DNA from: UBA1181 sp045226255
Lineage (GTDB): Bacteria; Bacteroidota; Bacteroidia; Bacteroidales; Paludibacteraceae
NCBI GenBank assembly: GCA_045226255.1
Contig: JBGVCG010000006.1
Coordinates: 1-64,000, forward strand
Direction of reading: 5' to 3'
Length of the DNA: 64,000 nt
Positions 17,261 through 25,056 of this stretch are shown piece by piece. Both the position numbers and the translations under genes were made by a program. Numbering within the stretch: position 1 is the first letter of the stretch; the number at the start of each line of letters is the position of its first letter. Below the pieces are notes generated by a model, which was given only the letters and a program-made list of their open reading frames with translations, was not told where the DNA came from and did not search any database.

Positions 17261-17290
17261 TTTTAATTCTTAATTCTTAACTCTTAACTA
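17261..17290. repeat. AT-rich heptamer repeat (TTAATTC-type)
   Basis: TTTTAATTC-TTAATTC-TTAACTC-TTAACTA is a run of slipped heptamers ending at the stop codon of the ABC ATPase gene. The same unit in the opposite orientation is at 63284-63310 and a degenerate one at 42066-42090. Confidence 0.6.
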
Positions 17291-18334
17291 TTTACAGATC
17301 TCGTCCATATACGCCGTGATGGTCTTCACGTAGTTGGCGTACTCCTCTGTGTTGAATATCCACTCTCCGCGCGGCTTGGTCTCTTCGCCCGTGTAGTGGA
17401 TGTCAATCTCCTTGTAAATGCGGCATGGATTAGCCTGCAGGATGAATACCTTGTTGCTGATGTAGCAAACCTCTTCGATGCTGTGGGAGACGTTGATGAT
17501 GGTCGGGTCCATCTTCATCTCGTAGAATATCTTGAGGATGATGTTCTGCACTTCACGTTTCATCTTGATGTCCAATGCACCCGTCGCCTCGTCGAAAAGG
17601 ATGATCTGGGACTCGCAGGCGAGGCATCTGGCAATGGCGACTCTTTGTTGCTGGCCACCACTCAGTTTGGCAGGATACTTGTCCATATGGTCCTCCAGAC
17701 CTACCCGTTTCAGGAGGTCCTTGGCCTTCGCCTCCGCGGTTGCCTTGTCCACGCCCTTGACGAGCATAGGCAACATCACGTTTTGCAGGACGGTGTACCA
17801 TTCGAAGTTACTGTATGTTTGGAACACCATAGGGAAGTTGTGGTTCTCCGACAATTTCTCTCCGTAGATTTCCACTGTTCCCTCGTTGAACTTGTTGAGG
17901 CCTGCTATCACCTTGAGCATCTGTGACTTACCACAACCTGACGCACCCATGATGGAGACGAGCTGTCCCTGGTTAGGCAAGTCGGGTATGGTGAGGTTGA
18001 AGTTCTCGAACAAGCGGTATTCGTTCTTCTCTCCCTTGTTGAAGATATGGGTGATGTTCTTGAGTCGGATGACATCCACCTCACCGTCGCCTCTCGGACT
18101 TGCGCTTTTCTTCGTGCTCTTTGTTGGGCGAGGCTCCTCCGTCTCGATAGATTCCTCTTTCGGGTGATTATCCCTCATGAGGGCATCGATGTTGATCTCC
18201 GTATCGGCCTCGCTCACGGTTTCGGTCTGCTCTTCCCTGATGTCGTTTGTAGGGGTCTCTTCGTCCCTGCTGTGCTTCATTAAGCTATCAATGTCTATAT
18301 TTCTGTCCATAACGTTATCTGTTTTAGAGCACAC
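17288..18334 (-). CDS. ABC transporter ATPase (NitT/TauT-like) with acidic N-terminal extension
   Basis: A 348-aa ATPase, longer than the usual 250-270 aa for this family. The ABC core starts near residue 90: Walker A GASGCGKSQML, signature LSGGQQQRVAIARCL, Walker B IILFDEATGALD and H-loop INVSHSIEEV. It would power the permease encoded 2 bp upstream. The first 85 residues are acidic and probably disordered, and contain two copies of a short motif, NIDIDSLMKHSRDE (12-25) and INIDALMRDNHPKEE (47-61). A related stretch occurs in the first protein of the operon. Substrate unknown; nitrate, sulfonate or thiamine precursors are family possibilities only. Confidence 0.85.
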   Translation of the reverse strand: MCSKTDNVMDRNIDIDSLMKHSRDEETPTNDIREEQTETVSEADTEINIDALMRDNHPKEESIETEEPRPTKSTKKSASPRGDGEVDVIRLKNITHIFNKGEKNEYRLFENFNLTIPDLPNQGQLVSIMGASGCGKSQMLKVIAGLNKFNEGTVEIYGEKLSENHNFPMVFQTYSNFEWYTVLQNVMLPMLVKGVDKATAEAKAKDLLKRVGLEDHMDKYPAKLSGGQQQRVAIARCLACESQIILFDEATGALDIKMKREVQNIILKIFYEMKMDPTIINVSHSIEEVCYISNKVFILQANPCRIYKEIDIHYTGEETKPRGEWIFNTEEYANYVKTITAYMDEICK

Positions 18335-18336
18335 CT

Positions 18337-19176
18337 TTAGGCGCGGCGGTGTTTGAAAATAATTGGTTCACACTTCTTGAAGATAAAGTCTTGTATGATG
18401 CCTATTGCGATGATGATCAGCAGCAGGGCATATACGCAGTCCATGGAGCTCTGGCGCGTCATGGTGGTGATGCAGGCTCCGATACCGCCCTCGCGGTTGA
18501 TGTTCTCCGCTATGGTGACGTAGGTGTATGAGATCGCCACGAGTCCGCGGATGTCGCTGTAGACGTTGGACATCACGTAAGGAAAGTATACGTGGCGGAA
18601 CATCTGCCAATTGGTCATGCCGATCGTCTTGGCGGTCTGGAGATAGACGTTATCCTTCGGATTGTTCGGGTTCTGCAGGTCCAGTACCTTCTGTGTCACC
18701 ACGGGCAGAATGTAGATCAAAATACCCAAGGCGAGGAAACTGGCTTTCATGTTGAAGCCAAGACCGAAGATGGCCACCATGATACCGCTGACCGCAGGCA
18801 AAGGCAGGAAGCGGATGGCCTCGAACGGTTTTTGGAACATGGAGCGTAGGATAGGGTAGATACCGATGAGGAAGCCCATAGGGATAGCGATCACCAAGGC
18901 GATGACATAGCCGGCGAGGTTGAGTCCTACGGTGTAGCCTATGTTGCCGAACAGATTACGCTCTGAAATCAATTTAGGGATCGCCCTGAGAACGTCTATG
19001 GGGTTGGGAAGGATTTTAGGGGAAATCCATCCTGTGATGGTGACGATATACCAGATGACAAGTAGCACGATTCCTCCCACAATGCCAGTTATCATCGAGT
19101 CTCTGGTGGATAAATTTCCTCCGAATTTAAATAGTTCTTTCATCTGTCTTGAAAATAAAAAAGTATAGGCAGCCAC
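18337..19176 (-). CDS. ABC transporter permease (NitT/TauT/SsuC-like)
   Basis: A 279-aa inner-membrane permease with about six to seven hydrophobic segments. It carries the fold-type signature of binding-protein-dependent permeases, including the late cytoplasmic helix DIRGLVAISYTYVTIAENINREGGIG, where the coupling (EAA) loop meets the ATPase. Belongs with the SsuC/TauC type. It lies between the ATPase gene (2 bp) and the substrate-binding/OmpA gene (33 bp), so the three form one importer. The ligand cannot be read from the sequence. Confidence 0.85.
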   Translation of the reverse strand: MAAYTFLFSRQMKELFKFGGNLSTRDSMITGIVGGIVLLVIWYIVTITGWISPKILPNPIDVLRAIPKLISERNLFGNIGYTVGLNLAGYVIALVIAIPMGFLIGIYPILRSMFQKPFEAIRFLPLPAVSGIMVAIFGLGFNMKASFLALGILIYILPVVTQKVLDLQNPNNPKDNVYLQTAKTIGMTNWQMFRHVYFPYVMSNVYSDIRGLVAISYTYVTIAENINREGGIGACITTMTRQSSMDCVYALLLIIIAIGIIQDFIFKKCEPIIFKHRRA

Positions 19177-19209
19177 AATGCCACCTATACTTTTATGGTT
19201 ATTGTAATC

Positions 19210-20772
19210 TTATTGGGCGATCAACTGCAAGTCGGTCGTACGGTAGTTCTCGTTGGATTCTTTGACACCATCAGCGATGGCGTGCTTCGGACCGTTACCG
19301 ACTACTACGAATCTGTTGCGGTTGATTTTATATTCGCTGGTGAGGTAATCCACAACGGCTTGCGCTCTCTTTCTGGAGAGTTCCACGTTGTTGTTGTAGT
19401 TTCCTGTAGCGTCTGTGTTTCCCTCGATACGGATACGAGTGTTCGCATAGCTCTGCACGATGTCCACGAATTCTCTGTCGATGATGGCGCGTGCCTCATT
19501 GTCGAGGGTGAATCCGTTGACAGGGAAGTTGATGGTCACCTTTTTGTTGGAGAATGCCTTGACGGTGTCCTCTTTCACTGTAGGTGCCTCGAACTCCTTC
19601 TCGGCTGTTCCTGCTGCCTTCTTTTGCTCAGGGGACAGTCCGTTTTTCTCGTTGACCATCTCCACGATATCCGTGTAAGCTACCTTTGACCAAGGCAATA
19701 CAGACTTGCAAAGGCCAAGACCGGAGTATATGCGTGACATCTTGGAATAGATGCGCTCACCTGTCATGCCGGAGTAGTCCGTGTTGAGTCCCATCCAGTT
19801 CATTTCGTCTTCCAGAGAAGCATAGTTGATGGTTGAACTTGATGCGAGGGCGAAATCTACGTCTGTCTCAAATTCTTTCGCGAACATTTGTGCTGCCTCG
19901 TTGAAGGAGTTCTTGTTTTGGGAAACTTCCGCATTGGCGGCTAAGATAGCCTCCACGATTTTTGCGGCTAAGTTCTTGTTCTTTTCCAACCATTCTTTCT
20001 TGGCGATGAGACCATCGGATACGAGCATATTGGATTGTGCGGTTGAGGTAAGCAGGTGTGCTCCCTTGAAGGCGTTGATACAATCCACATCGTCCGGGCT
20101 CCATACGGCGGCGCAATCCACTTGCTTAGCCTTGAACGCTTGTGCGGCGTCGATACCGGAGGATACTTTGACAGGCACGATGTCGTCCATCGTCAGACTC
20201 GAGGTCTCGAGAGCGTTGATGAGCAACGTGTGGGAGGCGGTACCCTCCGCATAGGCTACCCTTTTGCCCTTCAAGTCGCTGATTTGGTTCACTGCGGCGT
20301 TGGCGACGAGTGCGTCAGCTCCTGCGCTGAAGTTCAGCAACATAAAGTACTTCATGTCCGTCATGGTTCCGCTTGAACTCATCTCCACTGGGAGTGCGTC
20401 CAATGTGCAGTACTCGATTTGAGCCTCGTTGTTCTTCAATGCGGCGCGTGCTGCGTCGAAATCATCCATGACAACGATCTTCAGTTTCAATCCGTACTTC
20501 TTGGCGAAGTAGGAGTCGTCCGCTGGTTCGAGTCCACCATTTCCCCATACGATAGGGGAGAAGCCGGTGTAAGGGTTAACGACTAATGTCGCATCATACT
20601 TCTTCTTCGTCAAAGAACCCAATGAAGGTCCGCCTGTTTGTCCCCCTCCGTTGTTGTTGCCTGTGCAACTGCTGAGGATGCCCGTGAAATACAGGATAGC
20701 ACAAATGATTGCGGCGATGATGCCGAGGATGGTAAATCTTCCTAAGAAAGTAAGTCTGCTAAAAAAACTCAT
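19210..20772 (-). CDS. Substrate-binding protein fused to an OmpA peptidoglycan-binding domain
   Basis: A 520-aa envelope protein. Residues 12-35 are a hydrophobic anchor ending in GILSSC, which could be a lipobox or simply a transmembrane helix, followed by a Gly/Asn linker. Residues about 55-370 are an NMT1/SsuA-type periplasmic binding fold (VVNPYTGFSPIVWGNGGL, ISDLKGKRVAYAEGT, CAAVWSPDD). Residues about 400-520 are an OmpA-like domain: IRIEGNTDATGNYNNN then LSRKRAQAVVDYL keep the Asp and Arg that bind diaminopimelate. The protein would thus be tied to both membrane and cell wall while delivering ligand to the adjacent permease. The fusion is unusual for a binding protein. Confidence 0.85.
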   Translation of the reverse strand: MSFFSRLTFLGRFTILGIIAAIICAILYFTGILSSCTGNNNGGGQTGGPSLGSLTKKKYDATLVVNPYTGFSPIVWGNGGLEPADDSYFAKKYGLKLKIVVMDDFDAARAALKNNEAQIEYCTLDALPVEMSSSGTMTDMKYFMLLNFSAGADALVANAAVNQISDLKGKRVAYAEGTASHTLLINALETSSLTMDDIVPVKVSSGIDAAQAFKAKQVDCAAVWSPDDVDCINAFKGAHLLTSTAQSNMLVSDGLIAKKEWLEKNKNLAAKIVEAILAANAEVSQNKNSFNEAAQMFAKEFETDVDFALASSSTINYASLEDEMNWMGLNTDYSGMTGERIYSKMSRIYSGLGLCKSVLPWSKVAYTDIVEMVNEKNGLSPEQKKAAGTAEKEFEAPTVKEDTVKAFSNKKVTINFPVNGFTLDNEARAIIDREFVDIVQSYANTRIRIEGNTDATGNYNNNVELSRKRAQAVVDYLTSEYKINRNRFVVVGNGPKHAIADGVKESNENYRTTDLQLIAQ

Positions 20773-20808
20773 AATTATTCTGTTGTTTAGTTATTGTTCC
20801 TTTGATAG

Positions 20809-21861
20809 TTAACACCATTTGTTGATTTCCACCTTTTCTTTCTCCTTTACGGTGCCGAAACTGTTGTTGTCGATTTTCGATTCTTCGGTGAAAGAAGAGA
20901 AGGAGTCCTTTTGACCATATTTTTTGAGGATTTCCTCCACGCGGTCTTCGTTGACAGCCGATTCGAGGTTGTAGTTCTCCAATACGCCGTCGGAGTCGTT
21001 GATGAAGCCTTCCATCTCAGCCACGCTGGAGTTGATGGTGTTCGTGATATGCTCGATGGCCATCTCCTCTTCGAGGCTTTGGGAGTCGCCGCGCATGATG
21101 CTGGAGATAGTCTTCAAAGCGCTGCGTTGCTCTTTGGCTGACTCATAAGCATCTTTCGTTCTTTTCAGTTCAAGGGATGAGCGTTCTACCTTCGCCTCCG
21201 CAATGGTTTCGAGACGTTCCATCACCTCTTGGTATTTCTTAGAGGTCTCGATGCGCTTCTTTTGGCTCTCGATGATGCTGTCCAATTGGGCAATGTCGTT
21301 GCTGAGGTTGCTGATGCTCATCTGGATCTTCAGTTTTTCGTTGGATGTCAGGCCATTGCTGCCAGCCAATTGCTCCTTGCGTTTCTTCAGCTTGCGGATG
21401 TTATCCTCTTGTTGTGATTGGTAAGAGTCCAACTTGCTGTTCATGCTGACGAGAATCGTACGCAGTTTGGTGACGTTTTCGTGTACGGTGTTCAACTTGT
21501 CCTTCATCTTACGGATGGAGTTCTCGAGGATGGAGATTGGGTCGATTTTCACGAACATTCCAACGATTTTGCGGTTGATGTGGAGCCAGAAAAGCGAGAT
21601 CCACTTCCATGTGTTCTTGTTGAACAATACCGCCAATATGCCCACGATGGCTACGATCTCCAGGATGAGGACGAGTGTGTTGGCCGCAGCTGCCACCAAG
21701 AACGGCAATGCCTTCGTGAAGAGGTATCCCAAGCCTAGCGCTGCGCCTACCGCTGTGATTTTAGCGAATGTCCCACCCGGACGTTTGAACATTTCTTTGA
21801 GTGACACAGGTGTGCTGTTCTGATCACCTGTGTTGTTTGAACCGAATAAATTGCTATCCAT
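20809..21861 (-). CDS. Membrane-anchored coiled-coil protein, PspA-like
   Basis: A 350-aa protein. Two hydrophobic segments at about 32-55 and 58-80 are followed by VKIDPISILENSIRKMKDKL, which resembles the start of PspA/IM30 proteins (DPxxxLxxxIxxMxxxL), and then by about 170 residues of heptad-rich coiled coil. PspA-type proteins sense and repair inner-membrane stress. Here the coil is fixed to the membrane instead of peripheral. It sits 36 bp before the binding-protein/OmpA gene in the same operon. The PspA relation is a weak visual match; a generic coiled-coil scaffold is the alternative. Confidence 0.5.
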   Translation of the reverse strand: MDSNLFGSNNTGDQNSTPVSLKEMFKRPGGTFAKITAVGAALGLGYLFTKALPFLVAAAANTLVLILEIVAIVGILAVLFNKNTWKWISLFWLHINRKIVGMFVKIDPISILENSIRKMKDKLNTVHENVTKLRTILVSMNSKLDSYQSQQEDNIRKLKKRKEQLAGSNGLTSNEKLKIQMSISNLSNDIAQLDSIIESQKKRIETSKKYQEVMERLETIAEAKVERSSLELKRTKDAYESAKEQRSALKTISSIMRGDSQSLEEEMAIEHITNTINSSVAEMEGFINDSDGVLENYNLESAVNEDRVEEILKKYGQKDSFSSFTEESKIDNNSFGTVKEKEKVEINKWC

Positions 21862-21900
21862 CTTAGTTATTTTGTTTTTATATTATTTTATGATTGATGA

Positions 21901-22662
21901 TTACTGTTCCACATTGATGGCTGACATCTCTTCCTTGTCGGTCATGAGGTCGCAGATGACGCTGTTGGCGGAGTTGATGAAGACCTGCTCGTCATGGGCG
22001 ATCTCCTTCGTGCTGGCTGTGATTTCAGCCTTGAGCTTCTCTATATCGTTGGTCAACTCCTTGTTCCTCTTTTGCATCTCCTCGAGTTGCTTTAGGATCC
22101 GTTCGTTCTCTTTGACCATGTCGTCCAGCGTCTTTTGCTTTGCGCCGATGGTCTGTTTGCGCTTGGTCGCATATTGGTTGCGTCCGCTTTCAATCTCCTC
22201 GTTGATGTAACGGATGTAGGTGTCGATCGATTGCAGCAACTTTTCCTTCGTGAAGTCCGGGTATTGCGCCTTCAACATTTTGAAAGCCGCCTCGTACCTT
22301 TTCTCCTGCGTCAATCCCATGGATTCGAGAGAGGCTGAATAACTCTTCAACTCCAGCATGTCTGGACCCGGGAGGTTCCTTTTGATCAAGGTCTCCCACA
22401 ATCTCTTCTTCTTCACGTTGTTCACCTCCGTGATGGAAGAGTTCTCTCCCTCCTGTTCCGGCTCCGGGTGCGAATGATGGATGATGTTGTCCATGTTTAT
22501 TTGCTCTGTTGGAGCGGACGGCTCAGGTTCGGGTTGAGGACGGTTGTATTCCGTTTTCTCCTTGCGCGGACCATTCGTGTTTGGGTCGCCGACAGGCCGG
22601 TTGTTGTTCTCCTGCTTTCTAGGATTGTTCTCCGGCCTTATGAATAGGTCTTTCAGACTCAT
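21901..22662 (-). CDS. Uncharacterised cytoplasmic coiled-coil protein, first gene of ABC/OmpA operon
   Basis: A 253-aa protein with no signal peptide. Residues 1-80 are Pro/Asn/Glu-rich and probably disordered; they contain INMDNIIHHSHPEPE (55-69), closely similar to the two motif copies in the N-terminal extension of the operon's ATPase. Residues about 85-150 are helical, and 160-230 form a coiled coil (KQKTLDDMVKENERILKQLE and following). Unknown family. It leads the operon, and a -7 box (TATCTTTG, 22767-22774 on the minus strand) lies about 105 bases upstream. The shared motif suggests that it and the ATPase touch a common partner. Confidence 0.65.
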   Translation of the reverse strand: MSLKDLFIRPENNPRKQENNNRPVGDPNTNGPRKEKTEYNRPQPEPEPSAPTEQINMDNIIHHSHPEPEQEGENSSITEVNNVKKKRLWETLIKRNLPGPDMLELKSYSASLESMGLTQEKRYEAAFKMLKAQYPDFTKEKLLQSIDTYIRYINEEIESGRNQYATKRKQTIGAKQKTLDDMVKENERILKQLEEMQKRNKELTNDIEKLKAEITASTKEIAHDEQVFINSANSVICDLMTDKEEMSAINVEQ

Positions 22663-22766
22663 AATCGTATCGTTTTATAATTTTTATTTTCTCTAATTTA
22701 ACCTTTTTTGCTCAGATAATCAAGAGTGAAATGCTTAAAAATTCTTAATCATCGGGGTTGTATGGG

Positions 22767-22774
22767 CAAAGATA
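22767..22774 (-). promoter_or_regulatory. Candidate -7 box for the five-gene transporter operon
   Basis: Minus-strand TATCTTTG fits TAnnTTTG; no clear -33 TTTG. The rest of the 22663-23021 divergent intergenic region is AT-rich and shows no other clear element apart from TACCTTCG-like sequence near 22892 that might serve the fkbH-like gene. Confidence 0.4.
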
Positions 22775-23021
22775 ATCAATATTTATGTTTTATTAAGGAT
22801 TTGAAATGTAAAATATGTATGATTTTCACGGAAATCTTCAAAATAAGAACTTACTGTAAGTGATTCAATTGTGGAATTTATGGAAAAAATGAGTACCTTC
22901 GCATCCGTATCCGCCCACATGATGTCGATGATAGTGCATGAGAAATGGATTGGTGAGGATGTGGAAGGAACACTACATGAGTTTTTGTGTAGTCATAAAT
23001 ATATTTGTGGCAGGTCCGGAC

Positions 23022-24794
23022 ATGGAGGATCTGTTGGAACCAAAAGATGTTGTGATGTTTCAATTTAAGGAGCTGAAAAAAAATTTAAAACGAGACGTGG
23101 CAGGACTCCCTACGGTTAAGGTTTCATTGGTGGGTGATACTGCTACCCAGTTTCTTGCCATTGCGTTGAAGGGCATGGGCGTGGAGCGTGGTTATAACAT
23201 CGACCTCTTTGAGGCGGAGTATAATCAGGTGGAACGTCAGTTCCTGGACCCGACCAGCACCCTATATGAATTTAATGCGGATATCATTGTGCTGTTTCAA
23301 AGCACCCATAAGTTAGGCGAACACCATAGCGCACTGACGCAGGAACAACAGTTGAACTTGGCCGACGATAGGATTGGTTTCCTCTCTTCCATATGCGAGA
23401 ATCCAGCATTGTCCGACAAGAAGATTATCTATTTCAACTATCCTGAAATTGAGGATACCGTCTTTGGCAGTTATGCCAACAAGGTCCCTTCCTCACTGTC
23501 GTATCAGGTTCGCAAACTCAATTTCGAGTTGATGAATCTTTCCCAACAGTACCCTAATCTTTTCATATGCGACATAGCGGGTCTCCAGAATAAACTGGGT
23601 AGGGACGTGATGTTCTCCCCTAATGTCTACGTGAGCACGGAAATGGTGCTGAGCGTGGAGGCTGTCCCTTATGTGGCTAGTCGAGTGATGGATATTGTCT
23701 GTGCCATCAAAGGTCAGTTCAAGAAGTGCCTGATCCTCGATCTTGACAATACGGTTTGGGGAGGCGTGATCGGTGATGACGGACTGGAGGGTATCCAACT
23801 GGGACATGGTTTGGGCATCGGCAAGGCATTTACTGAGTTCCAGATGTGGGTGAAGAAACTGAAACAGCGCGGCATTATCATCTGTGTGGCTTCCAAGAAC
23901 AACGAGGAGACGGCTAAAGAGCCTTTCGAGAAACACCCAGATATGGTGCTAAGGCTGGAGGATATCGCTGTCTTCCAGGCTAATTGGGAAACCAAGGTGG
24001 ATAATATCCGCACCATCCAAAGCATCCTGAATATTGCTTTCGACTCGATGGTGTTCCTGGATGACAATCCTTTTGAACGTAATATAGTGCGGGAAAACAT
24101 TCCTGGCATTACTGTGCCAGACTTGCCGGAAGACCCCGGAGAGTATCTGGAATACCTCTATGGACTGAATCTGTTCGAGACCGCTAGCTACAGCTCTGCG
24201 GATAAAGATCGTACTAGTCAGTATCAAGTTGAGGCTAAGCGTGTCTCGCTTTCTAAGACATTCACTAATGAGGCTGACTTCCTGAAGTCGCTGAATATGG
24301 TCTCGACGGTTAGTGGCTTCACTAAGTTTAATATCCCTCGTGTGGCCCAGCTTTCGCAACGTAGCAATCAGTTCAACCTTAGAACCATTCGCTATACGGA
24401 GGCGGATGTCGCCGCTATGGCGGAGGATCCTGAGGTGATCGATCTTAGCTTCACGTTGGAGGATAAGTTCGGTGATAATGGCTTAGTCGCTGTTGTCATT
24501 ATGAAAAAACAGGATGCTGATACTCTTTTCGTCGACACATGGTTCATGAGTTGCCGTGTCCTGAAGCGCGGCATGGAGAATTTCACCCTCAACACGATGG
24601 TGGAGCGGGCTAAGGCGGCTGGATATAAACGGATTATCGGTGAGTACTTGCCTACGCCAAAAAATAAGATGGTGGAGCCTCATTATACGGGACTTGGCTT
24701 CACGAAGGTGGAGGGCTCGGCATCCGCTCGATATGAACTGCTCTTGGATACGTATCAGCAGAGAGAATGTTATATAGATACAAAAACAATTTAA
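23022..24794 (+). CDS. FkbH-like HAD-IIIC family protein
   Basis: A 590-aa protein. FkbH enzymes move a 3-phosphoglyceryl group from the glycolytic intermediate 1,3-bisphosphoglycerate to an acyl carrier protein and dephosphorylate it, giving glyceryl-S-ACP. The N-terminal 220 residues are an SGNH-like region (VSLVGDTATQFL). The HAD domain begins with KKCLILDLDNTVWGGVIGDDG (DxDxT nucleophile motif) and includes VFLDDNPFERN. The C-terminal 150 residues are GNAT-like (YKRIIGEYLPTPKNKMV then YTGLGF). An upstream in-frame ATG at 22938 exists but the added 28 residues are not family-like. Next gene, 13 bp on, is an acyl carrier protein, as expected. Confidence 0.88.
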   Translation: MEDLLEPKDVVMFQFKELKKNLKRDVAGLPTVKVSLVGDTATQFLAIALKGMGVERGYNIDLFEAEYNQVERQFLDPTSTLYEFNADIIVLFQSTHKLGEHHSALTQEQQLNLADDRIGFLSSICENPALSDKKIIYFNYPEIEDTVFGSYANKVPSSLSYQVRKLNFELMNLSQQYPNLFICDIAGLQNKLGRDVMFSPNVYVSTEMVLSVEAVPYVASRVMDIVCAIKGQFKKCLILDLDNTVWGGVIGDDGLEGIQLGHGLGIGKAFTEFQMWVKKLKQRGIIICVASKNNEETAKEPFEKHPDMVLRLEDIAVFQANWETKVDNIRTIQSILNIAFDSMVFLDDNPFERNIVRENIPGITVPDLPEDPGEYLEYLYGLNLFETASYSSADKDRTSQYQVEAKRVSLSKTFTNEADFLKSLNMVSTVSGFTKFNIPRVAQLSQRSNQFNLRTIRYTEADVAAMAEDPEVIDLSFTLEDKFGDNGLVAVVIMKKQDADTLFVDTWFMSCRVLKRGMENFTLNTMVERAKAAGYKRIIGEYLPTPKNKMVEPHYTGLGFTKVEGSASARYELLLDTYQQRECYIDTKTI

Positions 24795-24807
24795 ATAGAA
24801 TACGTAA

Positions 24808-25053
24808 ATGGAAAGAAATGCGATTTTTGAGAAGTTGAACGAGATCTTTGAGGATGTGTTGGATCTGGATGAAAGCCCCAATCTGACGGAAGAGACTTCC
24901 GCTAATGATATTGAGGAGTGGGATTCTTTGAGCCATATCCAACTTATCGTGGCTATCGAGAAGGAATTCAAGCTGAAGTTCACTTCCCTCGAAATCATGA
25001 AGTGGAATAACGTGGGGGAAATGGTCGATTCCATAGAACAGAAACTTGGATAG
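24808..25053 (+). CDS. Acyl carrier protein
   Basis: An 81-aa acidic four-helix protein with the phosphopantetheine attachment motif EEWDSLSHIQLIVAIE (the Ser of DSL, about residue 43). It is not the fatty-acid AcpP by context: it lies 13 bp after the FkbH-like gene and 3 bp before the MBOAT gene, so it is most likely a dedicated carrier that takes the acyl or glyceryl unit from the FkbH-like protein to the membrane acyltransferase. Confidence 0.92.
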   Translation: MERNAIFEKLNEIFEDVLDLDESPNLTEETSANDIEEWDSLSHIQLIVAIEKEFKLKFTSLEIMKWNNVGEMVDSIEQKLG

Positions 25054-25056
25054 GAA

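Noticed and set aside
17261..17290. Heptamer run as a CRISPR-like or phase-variation tract controlling a promoter
   Set aside because: It lies at the 3' end of a gene, not in a promoter or early coding region, and has too few units.
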